Source: Aurantiochytrium sp. KH105
Taxonomy: Eukaryota; Sar; Bigyra; Thraustochytrida; Thraustochytriidae
Length of the DNA: 64,000 nt
Reading direction: 5' to 3'
Assembly: GCA_003116975.1 (NCBI GenBank)
Contig: BGKB01000046.1
Coordinates: forward strand, 536,338-600,337
Part shown: positions 1-9,629 of the stretch, one piece after another
How the letters are laid out: the number at the start of each line of letters is the position of its first letter
How positions within the stretch are numbered: position 1 is the stretch's first letter
The notes under the pieces: model-generated
The model's input: the letters and a program-made list of their open reading frames with translations, nothing else
Database searches by the model: none
What the model was told of the DNA's origin: nothing
Made by a program: the position numbers and the translations under genes

Positions 1-775
1 AGGCGCCGAGCGGACCGTGTCGCGGGCTGTTCGCATGGCGTACTCGAGCATGTTTCGGGGCGAGATGGTGTTTTCGTCGTTGATGAGGACGAGACAGTCG
101 ACAATGCTACGCTTGGTCTCCCATAACGCCTCAGAGGCGAGAAAGGCGTAGAGGAAAACACCAATGTAAGATTCAAAGAGAACGTAGTTGAAGTACACGA
201 GTCCAAGAATGCCGAGGGTGAAGAGGTTTCCGAGGATGATGCTGACGACGCGGTCTTTTTGCCTCCGTACGAGGTCTTCGGCGCCGTAATAGTCGTACGC
301 TGAGGGGCCCAAGAAGCCCCCCTCGCCCTCCGACCCTGAGCTGTAGGCTGAGAGGTCACCTCCGGCGGCGACGGCGTTGGCCGCCGCCATACCTCCGCCG
401 CTGCGAGGAGACAACTTGCTCAGATCCGACGCGTACGAGCTCGTGCGACGGCCGGGCGCGCGTCTCCGCGACGCCGCGGCGCCCAGCCTCTGCAGCTGTT
501 GCTGCTGCGGCGGCGGAGGCTCTGCGACCGCGGACACCTCGTGGTCCTCGTCCTCGTCCTCGTCCTCGTCAATGGCCGCCGCCCTGCGCGCCTTGGCCAT
601 CTCCGCGGCCTCGCGCAGCGTGCGGCTCGGGCCGGCCTCGCACAGCGCCTCCGCCGCGCTCCCCGCCGCGCTCTCCGCCGCGCCCTCCGCCGCGGCGGCG
701 CCCTCGTCGGCGGCCTTCATCCTCGTTTGCGGTCTGTCGCACCCGGCGGCTCCATCTCGGCCCTCCTCGTCACCC

Positions 776-807
<32 letters not shown>

Positions 808-1191
808 GCCCCGGCCCCGCGGCCGCCCTGCCGCGCGCGCCCCGGCCGCGACCACCGCGGCCGCCGCCGCCAGCGCCGCCGCGGCCAGCGGCGCGGTGCC
901 GCCGCCGCCCTGCGCCGCGGCCAGCGCCAGCACCGGGCACCGCGCGAGCTCGAGCGCGCTGTTGTGCGGCTCCGGGTCCCGCGCGAGGTCCAGGATGCCG
1001 GCGATGGTGCCGATCGAGGAGGCGCGGCGGGCGGGCGGCAGCGACGGCCGCGGCGGGCGAGGGCGGCGGCCCCGGCCAGGCGCCGGCGGGAGGGGAGGCC
1101 TGCCGCGCGCTGCTGCTGCTCTTGGTCCACCGGGGTCTGCGGTCAGCACGGCGAGGCGAGCGAGGCGGGCGAGGCGGGCGAAGAGAAGATC
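1..1191 (-). CDS. Partial multipass membrane protein gene, 3' part beyond window edge
   Basis: An open frame on the minus strand runs without a stop from about 1191 to the window edge, so the C-terminus is outside. It reads through a segment containing GTIAGILDLARDPEPHNSAL, an Ala-rich stretch, an Asp run coded by an ATC/GAT repeat near 774-806, a second acidic run (DEDEDEDEDH), and then a charged stretch RRQKDR followed by a strongly hydrophobic helix (ILGNLFTLGILGLVYFNYVL) and SEALWETKRS. The hydrophobic pattern recalls the first membrane segment of TMEM245/AI-2E-type proteins, but this is a weak resemblance. No ATG lies upstream in frame before the TGA at 1192-1194, so the true start is either in an upstream exon or inside the frame. 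A possible donor (CAG then GTGAG, rc of 1191-1198) sits right there, but its frame does not join cleanly to this one. Coding frame is likely; identity is uncertain. Confidence 0.6.
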
Positions 1192-1855
1192 TCACCTGCG
1201 TGCTTCTTGCTTGGGCGTGCGTGTCTCGTCTCGCTCGACCCGTGGACGCGGCAGAGCTAGGCAGGCAGGCAGGCAGGCGACTGAGTCGGAGGCAAGGCAA
1301 GGCAAGGCAAGGCAAGACGAAGCGTCCGACTTGAGGGTCTGCTCGGCTCGTCTCGGCTCGTCTCGCTCGTCGCGGCTCCCGTGCCGCGGTCCAGATCGCA
1401 GTGGCCCGCGCTGGCCTGTGCACACCCAAAGAGAAACAGAAAAGCACGCGCCTGCTGTCACCTGGCTGTTGTACTACAGAGAAGTGGGCCTATGTCGTAG
1501 TGTACGTGCACTGTAGTGCCGAAGTCGTCCCAGCGAACAAACAAACAAACAAACAAACGAACGAACAACCAAACAACCCACCAAACAAACGCAGCTTGGC
1601 GGGTGAAGGATCGAAGGCAAGCGCACAACCGCCGGCAGCAGCGGCTAGCACGCGGCCGGCAGCGAGAATCGAACCGCGCTGGCTGCTCTCGACGATGCCA
1701 GAACGGCGGCAGTTGAGGCTCGGGGGACGAGTACCTCGCAATCGAGCCCGCCGGGCCGGAGTCCTGTCCTCTCGAAGTCCCCTCGCGCCCTTGTGAGAGA
1801 CACGAAGGGCCACTCGAGGTCCGGCACGAGCCACGGCGGGTACTCGATCGATCGG

Positions 1856-1990
1856 ACGGTCGGTCGGTCGAGCGAGCGAGCGATCGATCGATCGATCAAC
1901 AGCCAGGTTGATTTGATCGACGATTGATTGATCAAGTGATTGATTGATTGATTGATTGATTGATTTCAAGAGATTGATTGATCAACAAAT
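1856..1990. repeat. Compound tetranucleotide microsatellite (CGGT, CGAG, CGAT, GATT)
   Basis: Successive blocks of CGGT, then CGAG, then CGAT, then GATT units follow each other with one-base changes between unit types. This is visible directly in the sequence. Confidence 0.9.
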
Positions 1991-2033
1991 CAGCGATCCG
2001 ATTGATCAGCGAATCCACCCCGATAACGTTGGG

Positions 2034-2066
2034 CCTGGCTTGGCTTGGCTTGGCTTGGCTTGGTTT
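2034..2066. repeat. (TTGGC)n pentanucleotide repeat
   Basis: About six tandem TTGGC units. The same unit recurs at 20047-20080. Confidence 0.9.
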
Positions 2067-2281
2067 GCCGTGGCGTGGCTTGGCGCCAGCGCCTTGCGGA
2101 GATCTCGCCGCTTGAGATCTTGTCGATCTCAATCGTCTTGACGGACTCCGGCCTGCGCACTCCGAAGCCCAAGCGCAGGGCAGCGCAGCGCAAAAGGCCG
2201 CAAAAGGTCGCCGAAGACGCTATTGCTGTGAATCCGGGGAGCCGTGATGGTCCCAAGTTGCGGGTCTGCACTGCAGCGTCT

Positions 2282-2320
2282 CTCGATCAATCGATTGATC
2301 GATCGATCGATCGATCGATC
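2282..2320. repeat. (GATC)n/(GATT) tetranucleotide repeat
   Basis: Tandem self-complementary CGAT/GATC units with a few GATT variants; the tract is nearly palindromic. Confidence 0.9.
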
Positions 2321-3446
2321 TCTATCCCTTCCTGGCCATCACATCCATCAATCCACCCATTCAAACGCACGGCATGCCCGCTCGCATGGCATACGTGTGC
2401 ACTATCTATCTTCCACGCATTGCGGGGCGCTTCGACTGCCTTGGCATGTCGCACACGGCCTCGACCGCGCGGGGTGACCGGGTTTTCCGCGCGGCCATGC
2501 TGCTAGTACACGGCCTCTACTGGCAACATCTCTTACTTTTACAGGCAGCGATCGATGATGGTGGGTGAGCCGCCCCACACAGAGTGTGCGCGCCTGCACG
2601 CGCGGATTTCACAGCGCAGCGCGGCGGCTTTCCCTGCTCTCTTTCCCCCCTCGCCCCTCCAAGTCGCTTGCCTCCCTTCCTCCCTCCCTCGACGGCGCCG
2701 CCCTCAGACTCGACGCGACGGCCGCGCGCCGCGTCTGCAGGGAAGTACTACGGCTCGGGCGAGGGGGAGGAAAAAGACCTGGGCCGGGTCCTCGCATTGG
2801 AAAACAGAGATGTCGAGCACCGCGGCGAAGACATCCATCCTTGTTCATCTGGCTGCAAAAGCACTCACTGCGCGACCGTTCGTCCATGTCTCGTCTTCAC
2901 ATGACATGTCGCGATCGATGCCGGCGAGCGAGACGCTGACGACGGCGCTCTGCAGCTGCTCGGCTGCGCTTTCTTCGCAGTCAAGCGGCGAGGCGGCCTC
3001 GACGGGCATTTCGGGAGGCGACCGGACCGCGGACCGGTCGCCAAGCGCTGGCTGGCGACACCTGGATGTCCAGGCCGCCGCGTCGACGCAACCCTCGCGG
3101 CCTTGCAAGACAAGGTCCGCGCTGTTCGAGTTGCGCAAGGGGGAAAGGAAAGCCGAGCCAAGCCTCGAGGGGAAGAAAGCATTCGTGGGGTTCGAGGCGG
3201 CATTGGCGCAGGAGCTGCAGAGCAGCCAGCCTGGTCCAGAGGAGGGAAGTAAATAAACCAAAACGAGCGGCGCAGCAAAGCTTCGCGAGGAGAGGTGAAA
3301 TGGTGTAAGATGAACGATGCGCAGGCAACAACCATGCCATGCGTTGCGTCATGGATGACGCGGAAATGATCTTCGCTGAGTCGGCAGCAATGGGGGCCAC
3401 TGATGTGACTTGCATAGTTGATCATGGGGTGGTAAAATCCGGTACA

Positions 3447-4110
3447 AAGCACTCAAATCGTGTGATCTCGGGCAAGAGCCAGGCGGACAGAGAGGAAGGG
3501 CGTCAGCAGCACGATAGAAAGGATGAGAAGCAACGATATGTAGTACTTTTTGAGGGATCGGGCAGAGATTGGGACGTGGGATCTTGCGGAGAGAACCACC
3601 TTCAACGAAGCAGCACTCAAATTGTGCGATTTCGAGAAGTAGCCAAGCAGACACAGAGGGGGGCATCAGCAACATGATGAAAAGAACTTGAAGCAACGAT
3701 TTGTAGTGCATTCTGAAGAATCGGCAAAGCATTTCATTTCGTCGTAGGATCTTGCGAAAAGAATCGCCTTCTTCAAAAAGCATCACGTGCGATTTCGAAA
3801 AGTAGCCAAGTAGACAGAGAGGCCTTCAGCAACATGATAAAAAGGATGAGCAGCAACGATCTGTAGTGCACTCTGAGGAATCGAGCAAAGCATTTCGTCT
3901 CGTCGTAGGATCTTGCGGAAAGAATCGCCTTCTACGATGAGCATCACTTGCAATTTCGAAAAGTAGTCAAGCAGACAGGGAAGGCATCAGGAACATGATC
4001 AGCATCAATAATTTGTAGTGCATTCTGAGGAATCGAGCAAAGCATCCCATCTCATGGTGTGATCTTGCGGACGATTTCGAGAAGACACAGAGACATCAGC
4101 CGTAATGAGC
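3447..4110. repeat. Tandem array of diverged ~161-bp repeats
   Basis: A long unit recurs at a regular spacing. The anchor cagcaacatgat (with variants) starts at 3504, 3667, 3827 and 3988, giving periods of 163, 160 and 161 bp, and a truncated anchor appears at about 4098. Each unit also carries variants of gatcttgcgg, atttcgaaaagtagccaag, gacagagagg, tgtagtgcattctgagg and cgagcaaagcatttc. Copies differ by scattered substitutions and small indels. The array lies immediately 3' of the eEF1B-beta gene, which reads on the minus strand toward it. It has no sustained reading frame across units. More decayed copies may extend to about 4290. Confidence 0.88.
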
Positions 4111-4299
4111 AAGAACAATCTCGATCGTGCGGAGTCGACCAAAGTGGAGAAAATCGCTCACTGTCGAAAGGTACACAAGCTCGACAAGGAGGAAGAACAA
4201 GAAGCAAAGATTCGCAAAAAGATAGCTCATGGTGATCCGAGCAAAGTTCATGCATGCGGGAACGCAAACAAAAGCAGGAGGCAGACAAAGTTAAAGGAC

Positions 4300-4848
4300 T
4301 TAGACCTTGCTCATGGCCTGGACGTCAATGGACTGGATGAGGTCGCCGTACTTCTCCTCGATGAGGTCGCTGAGACCGTCGACACCCATGAGGTCATCGT
4401 AGACGACAGCGGAGATGGCGAGCTTCTTGATGCCAAAGGCAACGGGGAGAAGCTTGTGCTCCTTGCCCCAGTTCTGGATACCCTCGTGCTCGAACTTCTT
4501 GATGCCCTTAGCGAGGACCTCAAGGTCGGTCTCGGCGTCGTACGGCTTCACCTCGAGCACGATGAGCGAGCGCTCACCCTTGCCCTTGCCGGCCTTGCGG
4601 GCGGCCTTCTCGGCGGCCATCTTCTCGGCGAGGGCCTTCTCGGCCTCCTCGTCGTCATCACCAAAGAGGTCAAAGTCATCGTCGTCCTCCTCCTCGGTGG
4701 CGGCAGGCTTGGCGTCCGAGGCGGCGGCGGGCTTGGCGCCGCCCTCGAACTTGGCCGGGTCGTCCTTGAGGGAGATGGCGCTGAAGAGCTCCGTCTGGCG
4801 CACCTCCACGTTGTCCTGGAGGGGCGCGTCGTAGTTGGTCTCCGACAT
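4300..4848 (-). CDS. Translation elongation factor 1-beta (eEF1B GEF subunit)
   Basis: 182 aa. The protein is the guanine-nucleotide exchange subunit that reloads eEF1A with GTP during cytosolic translation. The C-terminal half is the catalytic exchange domain (roughly residues 92-182): it opens with SLIVLEVKPYDAETDLEVL and ends with the family-typical DLIQSIDVQAMSKV-like tail, with GIKKLAISAVVYDD in the middle. Before it comes the usual acidic linker containing FDLFGDDDEEAEKA (about residues 55-70), then a basic helix (KAARKAGKGKGER). The protein is shorter than animal and plant forms (about 220-230 aa) because the N-terminal GST-C-like segment is missing; only about 50 low-complexity residues precede the linker. 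The ATG at 4848 is the first in frame. It is divergent from the gene at 5421, and its 3' flank is the 161-bp repeat array. Identity is firm. Confidence 0.96.
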   Translation of the reverse strand: MSETNYDAPLQDNVEVRQTELFSAISLKDDPAKFEGGAKPAAASDAKPAATEEEDDDDFDLFGDDDEEAEKALAEKMAAEKAARKAGKGKGERSLIVLEVKPYDAETDLEVLAKGIKKFEHEGIQNWGKEHKLLPVAFGIKKLAISAVVYDDLMGVDGLSDLIEEKYGDLIQSIDVQAMSKV

Positions 4849-5420
4849 CTTGGCGAGTCTGTCTTGCGGACTGAGCGGCGCGGGTGCTTGCGTTTCTGCT
4901 GCGAGTGGAAGGGCTGCGGCGACGTGCGTCGGCTCTGGCTTCTTTGCGGTCTGCCGCGCCGCGACCGCGTGTGTATCCTCGCCGCCACTCGCGAACTCGT
5001 GGTTTCCAAGATTCTTCGTGATCGCCTACCCGACCCCATGACATTCTTAGGCTGTCTACAGGAAAATGTCCTGGAATCTGTTACAGTCACATCGTCAATT
5101 GTCGTGTAGTAAAGAACGAAAAGGAACGGTAACGTCTGACCTCGCACCGAACGAACGGTCTAAAGGACGTTACCGAATGAGCGGTTTCGCTTCTTCCGAA
5201 GAAAAAGTCGAAAAATAAGGCAACGGGAAACGCATCTTCGCGAGCGTGGCCGACCGCGGCATCGCGGAGAAAGAGAAGTCGCTGTCGCTGGCAGTGCCTG
5301 CGACGAGGTGTGCCTTCTTCTTTCTGTGTTTAGTCGCCACTTATTGTGCAAAAAAGTATTCACTTCGTTGCTGCTGCGTGACCAAGCTTCTCGCCTCGAA
5401 AGACCGACTCGTCGAGCAAG
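4849..5420. promoter_or_regulatory. Divergent intergenic spacer between eEF1B-beta and 5421 gene
   Basis: 572 bp between two start codons on opposite strands, so it should contain both promoters. No TATA box or other element can be named with confidence. Confidence 0.5.
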
Positions 5421-5936
5421 ATGGAGCGCGTCAAGGGCGTGCTCGAGGCGCTGCAAAAGGACAAGAACCTGCAGGAGGACCTCCGAGACAGAGATGTTCT
5501 TGCCGCCATCGACCATTGGACTGGTAGGAATCGTCTCTCCACGGAAGAGGCCTCGCGGAGATTCGAGGAAAATGGTCGCGTCCGCCAGGTCATGTCCAAG
5601 TTGCAGCGGCTCCAGGCAGAGTCCCAGGCCGCAGGCATTGGTGTCCCAATCATGGCATTGCTTGCCGGGAGCACGGACCCCTTCCATGGCGTACCCAAAG
5701 CGCCTCCCAAGAAAAGCGCTGCGAAAGACAAGGCCAAGAATGCATCGATGCAGCAGCCACCAGGAAACGGCACTGCAACAGTGTCAAGCGATGCATCTAG
5801 CGACGTGTCAAGCGACGCCGGGTGGCTCGAGCTGTCCCCAAGCAAGGTAGCCGGCTGGTGGGCGGTGCAAATTGCAATTATAGCTGCTCTCTTTAATCAA
5901 TGGGGAGATTGGGGTCAGGCAGGCGCCCAGACTTGA
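5421..5936 (+). CDS. Hypothetical protein with amphipathic N-terminus and C-terminal hydrophobic helix
   Basis: 171 aa; family not recognised. The N-terminal ~75 residues are a charged, probably helical region (MERVKGVLEALQKDKNL..., then SRRFEENGRVRQVMSKLQRL). A Lys/Ala-rich and Ser/Asp-rich linker follows, and near the C-terminus a tryptophan-rich hydrophobic segment (WWAVQIAIIAALFNQW) could be a membrane anchor or amphipathic helix. The ATG has a favourable context (gcaagATGG). The composition differs from noise and the gene has its own divergent promoter region with eEF1B-beta, so I consider it real. Its last 44 bases overlap the 3' end of the lipin gene on the other strand. Function is not assignable. 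Confidence 0.65.
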   Translation: MERVKGVLEALQKDKNLQEDLRDRDVLAAIDHWTGRNRLSTEEASRRFEENGRVRQVMSKLQRLQAESQAAGIGVPIMALLAGSTDPFHGVPKAPPKKSAAKDKAKNASMQQPPGNGTATVSSDASSDVSSDAGWLELSPSKVAGWWAVQIAIIAALFNQWGDWGQAGAQT

Positions 5937-7090
5937 TGAGGTCGATGCGCTCCATAATGACCTTGACAAGTCGCGGGTCGCTGTAATTGGTCCAGCGCTC
6001 GCGGAACTCATCGGCAACTTGAACCCTCGAGTCGGTGCCGATAATGAAGATCGTCACAGGCGGCGCGCCCACTGCGCGGTACGCCACGGCATCCGTATCC
6101 TTGTTTCCAAAGGTGGCGAGAAAGACGGGGTACCGCCGAATGTCGCGCCCAGCGTTCGTGAAGCAGTCGCGCAGCTGCGAGAGCATTTCAGTTTTAAAGA
6201 CGTGCGAGGACCTATCGACTACCTCGCGCCGAAAGCTCGACGTCAAGTTCGTCGTGTCAGTAATAATCGGGCCTGGTGGCAGCTGTCGCATCGTCATGCT
6301 CGACGATGAAACGGGCTGCTCTAACTCATAAATGTATGATCGTGTGTCGTTGATGAGATTGAGCGGGCGCGCCGTCAGGTACATGATGTGCGCATTCGTT
6401 TCGTCAATGAGGTGATTGTAGAGGAAGCAAACGCCGGGATGCGCGTGCCCCTTTTTCCAGCCCATGCGCGCGCCCAAGACACCGTTGATCATGCCGCCCA
6501 CATCCGAACGCGTAATGGTGCCGTCAATGTCCGAAACGACAATCGAGTCTGACGAATCCCATAGCCAAAAGAGGGCCTCAACGTAGTTGAGGCGATATTC
6601 TCCATTGGCCGTGTATCGGTGCTCGAACTTGAGCTTGTGCGGTCCAAGCTCGTCTAAAAGGCTCGTCACATTACCCAGGACCTCTGGGTCCGGTGCCAAC
6701 TTTCCGGACGGAAATTGAGCCTTGCCACCATCGCCAATCTCCATGGTGAAGCGGACGCGATCATCCAGGAGCACATCTACCGTGTCGCCTCGTGCCTCGA
6801 ACTTTCCGCTTCGGCCCGTGAAGCGAACGTTAAAGTTTGTTGTAAAAATCTCGCCGGTGTCCTTGGAGCGGACCCCGACGACGTCGGTGGCATATCCATT
6901 TCTGCGCAGAATGGGCTGCGAGCTGTATTGGCGCTGTTCTTGATGCATGGGAGCATTTGCCGGCATAGATGCTGTCGTTCGGATCCGATTCAGATCCGCC
7001 ATGGACCCGCGCCACGCCGAGCCCGACATCTGCGGAGGCAGTGGCGGCGAGGAAGCGCGGGACTGGCCTGACGATTGCATCGAAGCTGGC

Positions 7091-7121
<31 letters not shown>

Positions 7122-8889
7122 CCATGGTCGCCGTCTGGTGTCCCATAAAAGGCTCGAGCGGCTTTGCGCGAATGCTCTCGGGCCGCCGCGGAGCAATAGG
7201 CGGCGGCGGGGGCTGTTCTGAAAACGATGCTGACTCGGACGCAGGAGAGGTAGGAAACGTCGAGGTTGTTGGTGGGCGGCGTTGCGGAGGACTTGCGTCA
7301 AAGTCCCTACCACCCTCGTTAAGATTGTCGTCGGCTGAGACTTGCCTACCCACATGAATCCCCACGGCACCACCCGAGGCATGGCCTGTGTCCAAATCCA
7401 CCTTGACAAGATGCTGCGCCTTTGCGTGTGCTTCGGAATAATCCACCTGAGCGACAGGCGCACTCGCTCGAAGATTTGCTGGCACAGTCGTGTCAACCGG
7501 TTGCCTAGTGCGCTCAATGTAGTTCATTGGAGTGAGACCAATTTCGCGCGTGCGGAGGTTTTCAGCCCAGATCCATCCAGACTCGGGCTTGCGTCCGCCT
7601 CGATTCGGAACCTGACGAAGATGGTCTTGCGACGCAAAGCTGAGCTCGTCTGGATGACGTCGCGAAAAGTCATACTGGGCAACAAAGACTTGCATGGATT
7701 GTGCGCGTCCACGTCCCGGTGGGTCACGTTGCGGGACGATCGGCGAGGACGATGCCATTGAGGTTGGGGCCGTTGGCCGTTCCTCGGAGGCTTCCACCTC
7801 GTCTTTTTTCACCGGAGCCGGAGGGCGATCCGAGCTTGATACGGGGCGGTGTGGACGTTCCGGCTTTTGCCTTTGATGAGGCAGCGTGCGCGGACGCGCT
7901 TTGGCATGCTGATGGGGAGCATAGCGATTCGCATGGCCCACTGCGCTTGCGCCGTGCCTCCCAGATTTCGCGTCATGCGCATGACGGTCTGGGTGTGGGG
8001 GAGCGGCAGCAGCCTGCTGGTGAGCCGATGTACCTGCGGCATCTCCCAAAGGGTGAATGTTCAAGGTGCGTCCTTCGGGCACGTCGACGACGGAGCTTGC
8101 TCCCGAACTACTGCTGATTGTGCTCGCCGTTGTCGCCGTGGTCAAGGTTGACGAAGAGGCCTGAAGCTGGGGCTGATTTTCAAACGCTGCGGCAAGAGCC
8201 GAGACACTAGAACCTGACTTTGGACGTTCCTTTGCTTGCGAAGATGGTTGTGAGTTTGCGCTTGTCTGGGACGCGAAGCTTTCACGACTTGCAGCAGCAG
8301 CAGCAGCAGCAGCAGCAGTGGCTCCTGGAACGCCACCCCCCAAAGATGCCTTTCTGGCGCGTGCCGCCGAAGCGTTTAATTCTTTCGGGAGCGGGTGGCC
8401 GGTGGTCTGATTCAAGCTTGTCATGACGTGCTGTGCTGGGACATGAGCGCTGATCTTATCCTTTGGCGTTGGCATGGATGCACCTCTCTCATTCGAGCTT
8501 TGATCAAAGAGCGCTGCCCGTTGAGCGACACTGAGGCTCTTAGATCCCACGTCTTCGCTCACGGATCTCGGAGCTGCAATCCCAGAATTGTCGGCACGGT
8601 CTGCACCGTGACTACTACTTCCTGCTTGCGGGGTTGCCGGTGCTGTCAAACTGGAGGCCATCGAGTTCTGAGACTCGCCGCCAAGCTCGTTGGCCGCAAC
8701 ATGCTGCCACTTCCCATTCAACAGTTTCCACTCGGTCTTGCCGCCTGGTGTCGGCGACGTCGCCATGACCACACGCAGGTAATGCTGCTGCTGCTGCTGC
8801 TGTTGCCAATGTCCACGCTGCGCTGCGAGAGCCCCTGCGTCTCGCCACGCCCTCGGAGCGGTCCTCACGCGCGCAGCGAGGACCAGCAT
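5893..8889 (-). CDS. Lipin-type phosphatidate phosphatase with an N-terminal SH3 domain
   Basis: 998 aa. Lipins dephosphorylate phosphatidic acid to diacylglycerol for triacylglycerol and phospholipid synthesis at ER and nuclear membranes. The C-terminal third is the catalytic LNS2/HAD domain: DIDGT (residues 787-791) is the DxDxT motif, followed by TITRSD, MYLTARP (HAD motif II region) and REVVDRSSHVFKTEML. Just before it, about 672-727, VGVRSKDTGEIF...FNVRF...MEIGDGGKAQF resembles the beta-sheet half of the N-LIP domain, normally at the extreme N-terminus. Residues ~399-462 (VFVAQYDFSRRHPDELSF...WIWAE...GLTPMNYIE) form a clear SH3 fold signature. The rest is disordered: a poly-Ala run (190-200, coded by a CAG/GCT repeat), His/Pro-rich stretches and a proline run (591-601) that could bind SH3 domains. 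A second possible ATG is at 8766 (MATSPTPGGK), after a poly-Gln tract. It is divergent from VPS26. The SH3 fusion is unusual for lipins. Confidence 0.93.
8288..8318. repeat. In-frame CAG/CTG trinucleotide repeat in the lipin gene
   Basis: About ten tandem trinucleotide units; in the minus-strand reading frame they code the poly-Ala run at residues 190-200. Such runs are prone to length variation. Confidence 0.9.
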
Positions 8890-9629
8890 TCAATCCACTC
8901 GAGTTTGACGAACTTCGTTTGCCTTGCTTGTCGCTTGCTTGCAAGAACAAACAAGAGCGGGAGATGAAAAAAAAAAAAACAGCGATCATGAAGCTTGTCG
9001 AGGCGCGCGGATTCGGATCGGCTCAAGCCGTCAGCCATGGCCAGAAGAAGGTCTTTGCAGGCGGCAAGAACAGGGTGTTTGTTGAAAGTAATCGCTTGCA
9101 AGGAAGACCTTTTCGGGGCCGAAAGCTCACGACGTCTTCATTCGCTTCTTATCATGATGTTCATCTCCAAATCATCTTTTATTGTGCAGACTCTGGGGTC
9201 CTTTTCATTCCCTATCCTTTCCTCTTTTCCGCCGTCGACCGGCCAAACCGTCTTCCCTGTCAGTTCCATCTGCAACGCGAAGAAGAGCACGGGCATCAGC
9301 CCGATTGATTGCGGCTTGGAAAAAGATCCAAAGATTAGCGAAGATTAGACTAGAAGCGGTGACGGGCTCGCAGAGCCTTGGACGTCCGAGACGGCGGCAG
9401 GCAAACGGGGCCTCGTGCGGACGCGCTTGGGACTCGCGTCCGCGGAGAGACAGACCGTCTCGCAGGCGAGCCCACCCGCGTCGTGCCCGCGAGCAAGGAA
9501 AGCTCGCGAGAAAAGTAAAGAAAGACAGTTCATCGCGGCGCGGCAGCTGACGCTCGCTCGCGCGGCAGCCAGGCAGGCAACGAACGAGTGGTAGCGCCGA
9601 AGCGCGCGAGGGAGCAGCGGTGAGCAAAG
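8890..9629. promoter_or_regulatory. Divergent spacer between lipin and VPS26 genes
   Basis: 740 bp separating two oppositely directed starts. It contains an A-run near 8967 and GC-rich DNA close to the VPS26 start. No defined element recognised. Confidence 0.45.

Larger units (their letters stand above)
1192..3446. other. Non-coding spacer rich in short-unit repeats
   Basis: No supported gene. The open frames here are composed of low-complexity Arg/Ala/Ser or repeat-encoded peptides such as INQSINQS and share no recognisable domain. The stretch contains AGGC and AGGCA repeats (about 1259-1316), an AAAC run (about 1534-1566), a compound CGGT/CGAG/CGAT/GATT tract (1856-1990), a TTGGC run (2034-2066) and a GATC/GATT run (2282-2320). 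Confidence 0.6.

Noticed and set aside
377-1516. Long plus-strand open frame of 379 codons over the left-hand gene
   Set aside because: It is Ser/Ala/Arg low-complexity sequence antisense to a frame with clear membrane-protein and acidic segments; GC-rich DNA gives such shadows.
1645-1740. tRNA-like T-loop (GGTTCGATTCT) on the minus strand
   Set aside because: The flanking bases do not form a T-stem or acceptor stem, and no D arm or anticodon arm fits.
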